64,000 nt of DNA, taken from Setomelanomma holmii (taxonomy: Eukaryota; Ascomycota; Dothideomycetes; Pleosporales; Phaeosphaeriaceae). The DNA lies in the NCBI GenBank assembly GCA_010015745.1, contig ML978274.1:30185-94184 (forward strand), written 5' to 3'. Every line of letters begins with the position of its first letter. Position 1 is the stretch's first letter. Positions 35,101 to 45,704 of the stretch are shown piece after piece. The notes beneath the pieces were generated by a model, which had not been told where the DNA came from, did no database searches, and saw nothing but the letters and a program-made list of their open reading frames with translations. The translations under genes and the position numbers were made by a program.

Positions 35101-36391
35101 AGAGTACCTGCCCCACCTACAATCCTTACAGGACCTACCACTCTTGCGTCGCAAATTCAAGATCGACGATCAGCTCGCTCGACGCACAAAGGCGCTTCTG
35201 CATCTCAAAGAGCTCCAAGCGTATGACGAGGTGAAAGATTACGTGCAAAAGCATGCGCTTTATCCACAAGCGCTGGAGATGTATCAATACGACGCTGTCC
35301 ATCTAAAGGAGATCATGCGGCTCTATGCGGACTACCTAAGCGCTAACAACGAAAACAAAGAGGCTGCTTTGGCGTATGAATATCTAGATGATCATGCCGC
35401 AGCCTGGCCATGCTATCGCTCGGCGAATCTATGGCGCGAAGCACTTTCCTCAGCCACACTAGCAGACGTGCCTTCTACCGAGCTCGAAACCCTGGCTTCG
35501 TCTCTTGCTGAGAGCCTCGTAGAGTCAAAAGAGTATCTTGCTGCCTCAACTATCACTCTGGACTACTTGTCGGATCTTGCCACTGCCGCCCGACTACTTT
35601 GCAGGGGCTGCTACTTTGCCGAAGCTGTCCGCATCGTCACCCTTCGCAAACGACCAGAACTTGTGAGCGAAGTCATTGACCCTGGTCTTATCGAGCGGAG
35701 TGCCGACATGACCGAGTTTCTCGCGGATATGAAGGGACAGCTGCTGGCGCAAGTGCCTCGGCTGCAAGAATTAAGGACGAAGAAGGCCGAGGACCCAATG
35801 GCATTCTTCGAGGGCATGGACGATGGTGGCACAAACATACCAGACAACATATCTCTTGCGCCTACGGACACGACCTCCGGTGGCACATTCATGACGAGAT
35901 ACACAAATCAGACAGGCACTGTGAACACCCAAACGACCCGAAAGACCAGCAAGAACAAGCGTCGAGAGGAGAGGAAGCGTGCGAGAGGGAAGAAGGGCAC
36001 CGTCTACGAGGAAGAATACCTCACCAACTCCATTGAGCGGCTCCTAGAGCGCATAAACAGTATGCGGGACGAGATACAGCGTCTGGTGGAAGGCCTGGTC
36101 AAGCGAGCTATGAGAGAGCGCGCCGATGCCGTATCGAATGCCGTCGAGGAGGTGATTGAGCGATGCAAGGATGCCGTCAATGAGATGTATCCGTCAACTC
36201 TAACGGCAAACGAGGCATCCACCTTAGGAAAGAGCTTAGGAGAGATTGGCGAGCGGACTAATGGCATCGATGGAGATTTGTCCAAGCCAACTGGAGGTGA
36301 TGCAACGCTGTTCGATAGTCTCCAGGAGATCGGGAAGAAAAGGGAGCCACCAGTGGTGAAGGCATTTGCAAAACTGAGTCTCCTTGGATGA
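32115..36391 (+). CDS. ELP1: Elongator complex subunit 1 (Elp1/Iki3)
   Basis: Scaffold of Elongator, which makes the cm5/mcm5 modification of wobble uridines in tRNA. Eight exons: 32115-33240, 33290-33382, 33440-33978, 34025-34178, 34226-34571, 34618-34859, 34912-35045 and 35093-36391; 1,310 residues, near the family length. The N-terminal half forms the WD40 propellers (starts MRNLKIVGRS). The middle is helical TPR-like (LQAYDEVKDYVQKHALYPQA, EYLDDHAAAWPCYRSANLW). The C-terminus carries the basic tRNA-binding segment KRREERKRARGKKGT followed by dimerisation helices. All phases agree and no damage is seen. Confidence 0.96.
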
Positions 36392-37454
36392 GGGATCATG
36401 TTCCGCCGAACGAGTCCATTCACATGGAAACACGTTGTGTCGAGGTGAGGACGATGACTGCCTTCCTTGGTGGTCGCAGGTCGGGTCCAATTGCCCCAGA
36501 ACAGGTAGCCGGTGCTGCAGGACCGATCCGCGACATTCCCAACTGTTGTCGGGACCAGGTGCCGGCGCTAATACTAGCTCATGTGAGTTGAGCCTTGGGG
36601 TCAGTAGGTTTCTTACCCTTCTGTGGGCAGCCGAGTTTTGAAACGTAAGTGGTCATGCAGGAATTTGCATGACGGCTTTTGGCCATGAAATTATACCGCT
36701 GCAATTGGCAAAGTGAAACGTGCAAGCAATTCAAAGGAAATCTACATGAGCATTCTTGTATTGTGTGTGCTAATCAGCCGCTGTGAATGCTCCTGTTCGT
36801 GTCTACTGACACTATCATTGTCGACTTTCACGATGCTGTGACCCCGTCACGGCACAGATGACATTGAAGATCTGGCACGGCGCGGTCGTGGAAATTTTCG
36901 CTAGCTAAGGTTTAGCTAGTGCACAGTGAAGCGGGCTGGGCGAACCAGAGCCGCGAAGCTTGTTGATCACTGCAGTCAACGGTTTAGGAATGCTTGGACC
37001 ACCAAGCAATACGTCACTGGGCATTGGTCGCCTAAACCCGTGGGTGTCTCTGCACTTGACGCACCTCATCCATCGTAACAGACTCCACACTTAATATTTG
37101 ACCCCAGTTTCTCTTAATATTTGGTGCGGGGACTGGCATGTGTATATAGAATTGCTTAGCCCATCTTCTTAGGACTTCTCTATTTCGCTCTGCCAGATCG
37201 CAACTTCGAAAACTCAACTATACAAGCTTCCCAAGCTATATAAGCTTTCCTCCCTTGGCACCACTCAGTGAATGTTATATGCAGTATTTCGAGCACCATA
37301 CAGAACGTGTTCGTGAAGGTCAAATTCGATTGACGGTACCGCTTGATCGAAAAAACGTTGCGACTTCCTGGTCTATATACGACGAAGGACCTACGTCCCG
37401 TGCAACAAGCCCAATCGCAATCCTTACGACAGCCTCAATCATCCAAGCGCCAAC
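36392..37454. other. Intergenic, nothing recognised
   Basis: About 1.06 kb between ELP1 and the MFS pseudogene. Only small overlapping frames. It marks the change from conserved genes to the transposon-rich side. Confidence 0.5.
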
Positions 37455-38374
37455 ATGCCTCGCACAATATTCGTTAATCCCTTCAAAAGCCACCATGTCT
37501 CCGAGTTTCCCGGCGTTTTGCAACCCCTCGCCCAAACACCCCGTCGCGCTCCAGTTGCCTCGAACCCACGCGCCTCTATCGCGCCAACTACAACATCAGA
37601 CCGTCGCAACAGTATCAAGTCAGAGAAGGATGAAGGCGCAGACGATGGCCTTCGATGACCAGACAGTGATGCTTCCAGTGGTGTAGTAAACCACGGGATG
37701 ACTGTCGAGGATTTGAAAGCAGAGATTGTGGCTGATGTAGCAGCGAATGATACCGACACCCCCTATGACCGTAAGTTTTGCGGCGTGCTCTGCACTCAGT
37801 CACTGAACACCACGCAGGCAAGTCCAAGGTCATCAACCGAGCCCTCCAAGACATGGGAATGGGAAAGTATCAGTGGGAACTCTTTGCCTTGTGCGGAATG
37901 GGTTGGATGGCTGATAACCTCTGGCTCCAGGTGAGTGCCACAAATACATCTTTGCTTCAATTCACTGATGTTTGTTCAGGGTGTTGCTTTGACTCTGCCG
38001 CAAATTTCAGCAGAATTTGGAGTCAGTGGTACCGAAGTCAGATACACCACTTTGTCGTTATTCCTAGGTCTCTGCATAGGTGCATCATTTTGGGGCACAG
38101 CAAGCGATGTTCTCGGACGTCGATTGGCTTTCAACTTCACGCTATTCCTGGCTGGTGTCTTTGGCCTCGCTTCAGGAGGTGGACCGAACTGGATTGGCAC
38201 CTGCGCTCTCTATGCTTGCATCGGGCTCGGCGTAGGTGGCAACCTGCCGGTGGATGGCGCACTCTTTCTGGAGTTTCTACCGCAGACATCTGGAAATCTT
38301 CTTACGCTACTCTCCGTTTTCTGGCCAGTCGGCAATTTGATCGCACCGCTCTGTAAGTCTCACTATTCGAACAA

Positions 38375-38439
38375 GGCAAAGGATATTCGGCTAGGTCAAA
38401 AAGTTATTCGGCTGGGTCAAAATTTAAGCTCAACGCTAG
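38375..38439 (+). repeat. Left terminal inverted repeat of the MULE
   Basis: Sixty-five bases starting GGCAAAGGATATTCGGCT. It matches the reverse complement of 43798-43862 except at two positions. It contains two tandem copies of a motif like ATTCGGCTGGGTCAAAA, a plausible transposase-binding repeat (inference). Confidence 0.93.
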
Positions 38440-38865
38440 CTCAGTAGCGCCTGTAGATGTAGCCAACCGGAAACGCCAGAGTCTACGGCAACTAAATTTG
38501 CCGCCCCACACAAACACTAAAACTTGAGATGATATACCTCCTCTGCATATCCAATTTCTTGCCGTCTTTACTTGTTCTCGTTGTAATGCTAACCTAGCCG
38601 ATTTTTGATAGGGGAGCCTGGTGCGCGCTAGTTGTCGCTTCTGTAGAAAAGCCCGATCCCCGCCTGTGGGGTGGGAACACCGACTTTGTATAGACGTTGC
38701 AGCCCTCTGACTATGTCAGACTTAGGGACAGACTTTTAGAGTAAGTCTCTGCGATTCTAATGGTGCTGAATTCGAGATTGTAGACCTACTGTGGACGAAG
38801 TTATGTGCGTTTGGGGTCTGGGATACGTCGCAGCCTCAAGCTTGGCAAGCTTGCGATTGCGCCTA

Positions 38866-41002
38866 GCGTGGGCGTCGGCGTGACGAGCCACTCGGGGAGC
38901 CGACCCACCCCAACGCCAAAAGCCCACCTACAAAGATGAGGCTGTACTGTTACCTACAATAGCTATAGTTACGAGATTTTGTGGTGGGATATTAAAGTGA
39001 TGCTTGCGATCAATTTATGCTACAAAATTTAGTAGGCAGCTTGATAGGGCGGCCCTTGGTGGTGGTTTTCATTAGTGGTGTTGATAGTGAAGGGTCACCA
39101 CCACCACCTTTAGCAGGCTGCGCAACCCGCGTACGCTTTCGCGCACGCGCAGGCTTTTGTGAGGCTGCTCTCTTGCCTCTTTTGGATGATTGTACAGCTT
39201 CTTGGGTGGTTGCAGCCTCTCTCTCCTCCTGTTTCTTGCGCTTGGTTTCAGCTCTCTCTGCTGCTACTCTTTCCTTCTCTCTCTCTCTCTCCACCTGGCT
39301 ATCTCTCGCGCCACACGCTTCTCTTCTGCTTCTTTTTGCTTAAGCAAGACAGCTTGAGCTTTAAGGTCCTTCATTTCAGCTTTTCTGAGGTTTTCCTCTT
39401 GCTCCTCTTGCTTCCTTACTCTCTCACGGAAGTTAGCCTCTCTAACCTTTCTTGGAGACCAGAGAACAGCACCACCATGGTACTCCTCATGCTGCTGAAG
39501 ATCAAGGGTCCTTCCCTTCTTTTTGTGCTTCTTTTTGACTCTAAGAGACTGCCTTAAGCCGTCGTTTTCATAGTGTAAGAGGTCGTTCTCCACCTTAAGA
39601 TGGTGGAGAGAAAGGGCGATCTTTTCCCCACACTTATCAGCCCCATCTTTGACTGCTTGCTCTATAATTGATCTCATATTTCTCCAATTACTCTCAGCAA
39701 GCACAGGAGAGCTTCTAGGTTGTTCTTCTTCTAGTGGTGTCTGTGGGCGGAATCTTTTAAGGATAACGTCTCTCTCTATTGGCCACACCCCAGTGGCCTC
39801 AAAGGACTTGAACATGAGGCTCTCCTTGAAGGTAGAGGTCCAAGCGGCCCAGAACAATAGAAAGAAGTCTCCTTTCTTAACTAGGAGCAGCCCTTAGCTA
39901 ATGTGAAGGTGGGTTACCAGCTCCGTAGTGTACGAGGTGGAGAGTGGCTTAAACATTACTACATTGAGTGGCTGAAGGCTGTGTGTTGAATGTGGAGGAA
40001 AGACAGCAAGGAGGATCTTGTTTCGGTCGTAATAATTGATGAAGTCCATGGTTACATGACTCCTATAGCCATCTACGATAAGAAGCCTCTACTTTGAGCG
40101 CGCTTTCTTCTTTGTGCAGCGGTCAAAAACCTGCTCAAGCCAGGCCAATCCTATGTCGTTATTTGTCTATCTAGAGGGTGATGAAGTGACAAAGACGTCG
40201 TGCTTTTCAACCTTGATATCCTCCACCCAGGTTGATCGTATATTGCCCAATTCAGCCTGAAAGATAAGGCCCAGGGGAAGAGGCTCTCCATCCGCACAGA
40301 CGCCTGCTAAGAGAGTCACCCACTCACGAGAGCTATCTTGGAGAGATTCCCTGACCTCTTTAGTCTCCCACATCCTCTTCAAGAAGACTCTTTTCATCCT
40401 TGTTGTAACCCCAATCATGAAGCCCTTCTCGTCCATATTGTACGTATGACGTGGCTCAATATCATATTCAACCATCTTCTGATAGAGAAGATTAAAGTAC
40501 AACTTGTAGTTGTCCTCGCAGTTAGCGTGGTGGCGTACAGTGTCCATCTCTGACGTCCATCGTGTGATGAGACGGTCCTTGCTTCTCTTTAAAAAGCAAC
40601 CCACCCAGCCCTCTCCCACATACTCTTGAGCGATCGCAGCAGCAAATCTGCGTATCATTTCACATGTAGGAGGAAGCGCTCTCTTTGTTAGCCCTTCAAT
40701 ATACTCTACAAGCTCTGCCTCTTGTTGTAGAGTGAGTTTCTGTTGGGAGGTATTCTTGACTGCCTTTGGAGCCTGAATGCTCTTGCATCTTTGCGTCAGC
40801 GTAGTTCTGTTAACTTTGAACGCATCAGCGCACTTTCTAAACGATAATTCTTCTCCTAGTTCTTGCTATTTCATTGCTTTAATCGCCTTGTCAATTGGTT
40901 CTATATTGGTAGAGATAACGTGTGCTGAAGTTGGTGCTGATTTCGTGTTATAATGTTGGGGTGGTCGTTACCCCGCGTGGCTCGTCACGCCGACGCCCAC
41001 GG
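38866..41002 (-). mobile_element. pogo/Fot1-like Tc1-mariner element nested in the MULE
   Basis: A 2,137-bp element flanked by TA (38864-38865 and 41003-41004). Its inverted repeats share about 27 bases (CGTGGGCGTCGGCGTGACGA, then GCCAC), with weaker similarity further in (ACCCCAAC). It carries a minus-strand DDE transposase, now broken. Since it splits the MULE, it inserted after the MULE. Confidence 0.9.
39010..40930 (-). pseudogene. pogo/Fot1-type DDE transposase with stops
   Basis: In order on the minus strand: a helix-turn-helix/CENP-B-like N-terminus (ELSFRKCADAFKVNRTTL, EYIEGLTKRALPPTCEM), the first catalytic Asp in TYNMDEKGFMIG, WVTLLAGVCADGEPLP, the second Asp in RLLIVDGYRSHVT, then FPPHSTHSLQPLNVVMF, where the third catalytic Asp expected in QPLD is Asn (codon 39963-39965). 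The C-terminus has EATGVWPIERDVILKRF and a long charged coiled coil. In-frame stops occur after VTSSPSR and in KARSK*RLL, both at places where Trp is expected (TGG to TAG). The element cannot encode an active enzyme. Confidence 0.85.
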
Positions 41003-41206
41003 TACAACAAACTCAGAACAGGTATGAGATTTTGCTAAATGCGCTCCCCACTATGAGCCTTCTCAGCCTACCCAAAATAGCCGATTTCAACGACTTCCCA
41101 GGGGAGTTCAAACCCAAAGCGCCCTACCAATTGATAGGTACCTATCAACGACCTAAAATCACCAGAATTCTTTAGTATACACAATCAGCATGAGATAAAG
41201 GACGCT

Positions 41207-42945
41207 GTGAATCGATTCTACCTCCACCAAGGCTTTGCCTGCAGCATTTCTAACATTAACAAGGTCAAGCCTACCAAGAAGAAGCCAGAGGGTAGAGTTT
41301 CTTCCTTTTACCTGCGCTGTGCTTGTGGTCGCAATTACAAGCAGACTAGCGGTGGTACACGCAAGCGGGTTACATCAAAGATAACTAGCTGTGAATAGAA
41401 GGCTAAGTGTACCTTCAGCGTCAACTCAGATCTAGCACAGCTTAGATAGTTCTATAAGTGGAAGTGCCTTATCACAATCACAATTGCGCCTAGGGTTATC
41501 TTGCCATTGCTTAGCAGCGTTAGTGCAATCATATTGTGCGGTTAAGTATAGAATCTCATTAGCGGCAGAATGATACTGCATTGAAGATCCTCGACTCTCT
41601 TATTATGACAGGTGAGAACCTATAGCTCTCTAATGTTAAGAACGAGATCTCTAAGCTCTAGATAGCTGAGCTTGGAGGGCGCAGCATGATCAAAGCTCTC
41701 GTTAAGCACCTTAAGAAGTTTCAGATCACTAAGGACGATGACAGCCAGGCATCAAAGTACTGGTACAAGGTAGATTACGATAGCGAGAACTACGTCTAGA
41801 ACCTCTTTTTTTCACACCTAGCTGCCTTCAAGATAGCTAAGGAGAACCCTAACGTTATGCAGATCGATGCAACCTACAAGAACAACCGCTTTAATATGCT
41901 GCTGTTGCATGTTGTTAGCCTTACTTGCCACCATACAAACTAAGATCTTTGCTTCAGTTTCATAGGTGGCGAAGACACTGCGCATTACGCCTGGCATATT
42001 GGTACTATGTACCAGTTCTTCTAGTACCTTGAGATCACGCCAAAGTGCTTTGTTACCAATGACGACAATGCTCTTAAGGCCGCTCTCACTGCTTGTTGGC
42101 CTGAGGTTGTACAGCGTCGGTGCACCTGGCATATCAACCAGAACGTCCAGAATCAGGCCATGCTCGCCTGGGACGTCCAGAAGCATCACAGTAATGAGCA
42201 GAAGGCTGAACTCAATGAGAACCGCACTACTTTCATGCGTAGATGGGACCAGCTTGTGCAACAGCCCACTGAGGAGATGTTCTAGGGTGACTGGATGAAC
42301 ATGATTAGGAAGTACGAGGCATTCCTGTCACTGCTTTCTTACATTGAAAAGGAGCAATTGCCACACTTTTAGGAGTGGGCAGAATGCTTTTGTCGCTATC
42401 TACTAGACTTTGGCATACGTGTAACATCTTGGGTTGAGGGTGCTCATTATCGGATTAAGGTCAGGCTCACCTTCAAGTCCCTTAGCTATCTGCTATATGT
42501 AGTTAAAGACATCCATTTTATGATAGCTGCGCAGCTTAATAAGTATGAAGCAACACCTAGAGCGTGCTCTACAGCTGTTCCTACTGGTGCAAACAGTGCA
42601 GAGTTCGACCTCTTGAAGCGAGTAGTCTCATACAAAGCACTTCAGAAACTCAAGCAGCAGCTTACCTTAGCTATGTTAGATGAGTACAATGAGGGCGAGG
42701 CATGCACTAGCGCATTTACGGACAAGTAGGGCTTGCCTTGCAAGCATTTCTTGCATGACAAAGTACACCAATTGCGGGCTGCTAGGAATAACGATAAGGC
42801 CGTGTACTATGTGAAGCTCTCACAGGTTGACCAACACTGGCTTCTTGATCCACCACGTGCGAAGGGCATGCCATACATATACAATGTTGACACGCAGGTC
42901 TTTCAGCCTCTTGACCCGCAAAAGATCAAGTTAAAGGTCAGCTAA
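41207..42945 (+). pseudogene. MULE transposase with many in-frame stops
   Basis: An N-terminal FAR1-like zinc-binding part (FYLRCACGRNYKQTSGGTRK) is followed by the MULE catalytic domain. The acidic triad is still visible: Asp in VMQIDATYKNN (41866-41868), Asp in FVTNDDNALKAAL (near 42061) and Glu in SWVEGAHYRIK (42436-42438). A SWIM-type GLPCKHFLH follows. At least seven in-frame stops occur, nearly all TAG at positions where Gln or Trp fits (for example QFF*YLE, EMF*GDW, PHF*EWAE, TDK*GLPCKH). This is the pattern left by C-to-T change at CpA on either strand. Confidence 0.87.
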
Positions 42946-43133
42946 AGGGTAGTACTACGAAGAAATTGCCTAAGCCTAAGAATAGTAATCGCCTCCCAAA
43001 TGAAGCGCGAGACCCATCAGGATAGGAGTACACTGCTTCACAGCAAGCAGAGGCTCGTACAGCATCACCAGCAGCTACTCCTACGTCTCAGCCTGCCCAG
43101 AAGAAGCAATTCAAGAGGCGTGAGGTCACTACA

Positions 43134-43391
43134 ATGATCACTGAGGAAGAGGAGGTAGTAGAAACTCGCGTACCGCCTTCTCTTGACAGCAGCATGATAA
43201 CCTTGTTACAACGAGTACTGCGCGAGGATATAGGTGGCTTGCAACAACAGATGGTTACACTGCAGAAGAAGGTAGATAAGGAGATCATTAACATCTCTTC
43301 TAGTGACGAGGAGAGTTCTGATGAAGAAGAGGAGGAAATTCGCAGTTCTGATGAAGAATTCGACGCTCCTCCTACCCTAAAACGTCACTAG
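43134..43391 (+). pseudogene. Acidic C-terminal piece of the MULE-encoded protein
   Basis: An open 85-residue stretch with a coiled segment (DIGGLQQQMVTLQKKVDKEI) and an acidic Ser/Asp/Glu run (SSSDEESSDEEEEEIRSSDE). It lies in the MULE after the transposase and is probably the tail of the same original protein, cut off by stops between 42945 and 43134. Confidence 0.5.
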
Positions 43392-43797
43392 GGCATCAAG
43401 TCAACGTATGGAACTCGTAGTAAGGCTCCTCTAACGAAGGGAAACAAGAAACCGTAAGCGGTGGTGGTGTTGAGATTTAGCAATTATCATCTTCCTTGTG
43501 GTGTTTTCACAACACCATAACGTAGCTCCACAACCACACTACCAAAAAAGTTAAGAACTGAGTTGAAGACTGTATAGGTATATGCAACAGTGTATTTTAA
43601 GTTTCAAGTGATATGAATATGTGGTTGTAGCGTTGTGTAGGTGGTGGGTGAAGGATAGAGAATTTGGGTAATGTGGGCAATCGCTTTAGGAATATCAGAA
43701 ACATAGCTCCATTTCGGTAAGAATAGCAAAAGCTCTCACGAAACTTCAGATGCAGCTCAGGATTTCGGGATTTTGCGCTAGAAAGTGAACTGCAGAA

Positions 43798-43862
43798 CTA
43801 GCGTTGAGCTTAAATTTTGACCCAACCGAATAACTTTTTGACCCAGCCGAATATCCTTTGCC
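43798..43862 (-). repeat. Right terminal inverted repeat of the MULE
   Basis: Inverted copy of 38375-38439 with two mismatches. It is followed directly by the 9-bp duplicate TTCGAATAA. Confidence 0.93.
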
Positions 43863-45069
43863 TTCGAATAATTCTAGGCAGGCAGACTGATTACAGTAGT
43901 TGCATGGGCATTCATTCCCAATTTTTCATGTGCATCGGGTGCATCATGCACGAAAGCAGATAATTGGGGCTGGCGCTATCTCATCTTGACGCTTGGGGCG
44001 ATCACATTCGCGGTGTTCATCTGCCGTTTCTTCCTCTTCCACTTCTATGAGTCACCCAAATTCTTGCTCTCCTGCGGTCGACAATCTGAGGCTGTGGCTA
44101 CGGTGTATGACATTGCACACTACAACAAGACCATGACTTGGCTGACGGAGGACATCATGAACTATGTCGGCGGTGATCCCGAGGCTACTAGGGAGGACGT
44201 CAAGCTCGGCATGTTTCAGATCATCAAGCGCTCGCTCAGCCGTTTCTCAATGAAGCAATTTGGCGCTCTTTTCGAGGACAAGAAGCTTGGACTCACAACT
44301 TGCCTACTGTGGTTCCAAAGTAAGTGGTGTTCTACTATGCTGGAGATGATGCATATTCACTGACTAGCAACATTTAGGGACAACCATCGGCATGGCTTAT
44401 CCCTTGTTTAATGCTTTCCTACCACAAAACTTAGCCAACTCGGGAGGCGGCGTCCAGAACGACACAAGCACAGTTTATCGCAACTATGCCATCACTGCCA
44501 TCGTGGGTGTCCCCGGATCGCTGATCGCCTGCTGGACCGTCGACATAAAGTACATTGGCCGGAAGGGCACGATGTCTGTTGCGACAGTGATCACGGGAGT
44601 GTTCGTGTTTATTTTCACAATTTCCTCAGACTCCTCCTTCCAATTGGCTTTCACGTGCCTTTAGGCATTCTTTCAGAACGTAATGTATAGCGTGCTAGTA
44701 AGTGCTCTCCTGATGACTTTCTAGTCCAATATGCTGATCGTTTCAACCAGTACGCCGCTGTACGCGTACACTCCAGAAGTCTTCCCAGCTCCTATTCGTG
44801 GTACGGGAACCGGCATGTCGAGTTTCTTGAACCGTGTCGCCGGATTGTGTGCGCCAATTGTTGCCATCCAAGCTGGAAGCTCTAACCCAAAGGCTCCAAC
44901 TTATGCGTCTGGAGGTCTATTCATCGCTGCATTCTTCAGCATGCTCGTTCTTCCGATCGAAACCAGAGGCAAGCAAACACTATGGGCGAAGTCGTTTATT
45001 CTCTTTGTTTGTAATCAAGTGATGCTGTCCGACTTTAGCCAACAGCGCTACTTGGCGAATTGCACCTAG

Positions 45070-45617
45070 GGAGATATTGATGTACTACGACCTCTTGCCA
45101 AGCTTGAAAGGTCACAGATAAGCCTAGGCTTTCCAGTTCAACAGCACAACAAGTCTTGAAGTTGGCCGATCCAATCTTCGAATAGACTAAGGGCCGGGTA
45201 CCTTCACGACACCGAAACTTTATATAAGATCCGGTCGTGTTGCTTGAGTGTTGTGGTGCCGATGTTGTGCTCTGCACCCCGTTCCCACTTTCATTTATCA
45301 AATTCCGCGAGAGCGCAATTTCAGAAAAGCTGTGTGAATCGTTGGAACATGTTGCACTTGCTTTACGCGTGAATAAGTATTCGCGGCATTTCAGGTGTGG
45401 GGCTGTCAGTCGTTCTGGAGTCATGGTCTGTGCGTAGCATGCATGGTGCGAAAAATCTTCATCCTCTTCAACTCTTGTCCACCCAACCAGAGGGACTCTG
45501 CTTCTAGCATACTTCGCTTGGCTTTCATGTCATCAACTGCTGCCACTGTTGTAATTCTGCTATATATATTTACATTCTTCTTCAACTGTCACACGATTGA
45601 TTCTACATCAACTCATT
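45070..45617. other. Intergenic before the tRNA gene
   Basis: About 550 bases with only short frames. It probably includes the former 3' region of the MFS gene. Confidence 0.5.
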
Positions 45618-45704
45618 GGGCTTGTGGTTTAGTGGTATAATACTCCCTTAGCATCTCAAGATCGAGAGTGGGAGTGGTCCGGGGTTCGATTCCCCGCGAG
45701 TCCA
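45618..45704 (+). tRNA. tRNA-Ala (anticodon AGC) with a 15-nt intron
   Basis: All four arms can be drawn. The acceptor stem GGGCTTG/CGAGTCC contains the G3-U70 pair that marks alanine tRNAs. The anticodon stem is CTCCC/GGGAG, the anticodon AGC is at 45650-45652, the T arm is CGGGG TTCGATT CCCCG, and the discriminator is A at 45704. A 15-base intron (45654-45668) sits one base after the anticodon, the standard position. A T-rich stretch follows as a likely Pol III terminator. It is undamaged although both neighbouring protein genes are decayed. Confidence 0.93.

Larger units (their letters stand above)
38375..43862 (+). mobile_element. Mutator-like element (MULE) with 65-bp inverted repeats
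   Basis: A 5,488-bp element (including a nested pogo-like insertion) flanked by 9-bp direct repeats: TTCGAACAA at 38366-38374 and TTCGAATAA at 43863-43871, the size expected for Mutator-type elements. The single mismatch is C to T at CpA. The first 65 bases at each end are inverted copies with two mismatches. The transposase on the plus strand is broken by many stops. It lies wholly within an intron of the MFS gene, in the same orientation. Confidence 0.92.
37455..45069 (+). pseudogene. MFS transporter gene split by a transposon in an intron and carrying stops
   Basis: A 12-helix major facilitator, SV2/sugar-like branch. Exons: 37455-37770, 37818-37930, 37980-38352, 43897-44319, 44378-44697 and about 44751-45069. 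Motifs: GKYQWELFALCGMGWMADN, WGTASDVLGRR, ESPKFLLSCGR, YAYTPEVFPAPIRGTGTG, LPIETRGKQ. The third intron (GTAAGT at 38353, acceptor at 43896) contains a 5.5-kb MULE; without it the intron is about 47 nt and the protein joins as IAPL-LVAWAF. Lesions in the exons: TGA at 37656-37658 (CGA expected), TAG at 44662-44664 (CAG expected, FTCLQAFFQN), and a 10-base excess (44751-44760) before YAYTPE. Not functional as read. Confidence 0.85.

Noticed and set aside
37255..37686. 143-codon frame overlapping the start of the MFS gene
   Set aside because: It overlaps the better supported MFS first exon in another frame and has no transporter features.
39017..39557. Leu/Ser/Pro-rich plus-strand frames that look membrane-like
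   Set aside because: These are the reverse complement of the charged coiled-coil tail of the pogo-type transposase.
41818..42261. 147-codon minus-strand frame
   Set aside because: A shadow of the MULE catalytic domain on the other strand.
41207..42945. Idea that TAG might be read as an amino acid in the MULE
   Set aside because: Intact genes in the same window use TAG as a stop, and the codon pattern is explained by RIP.
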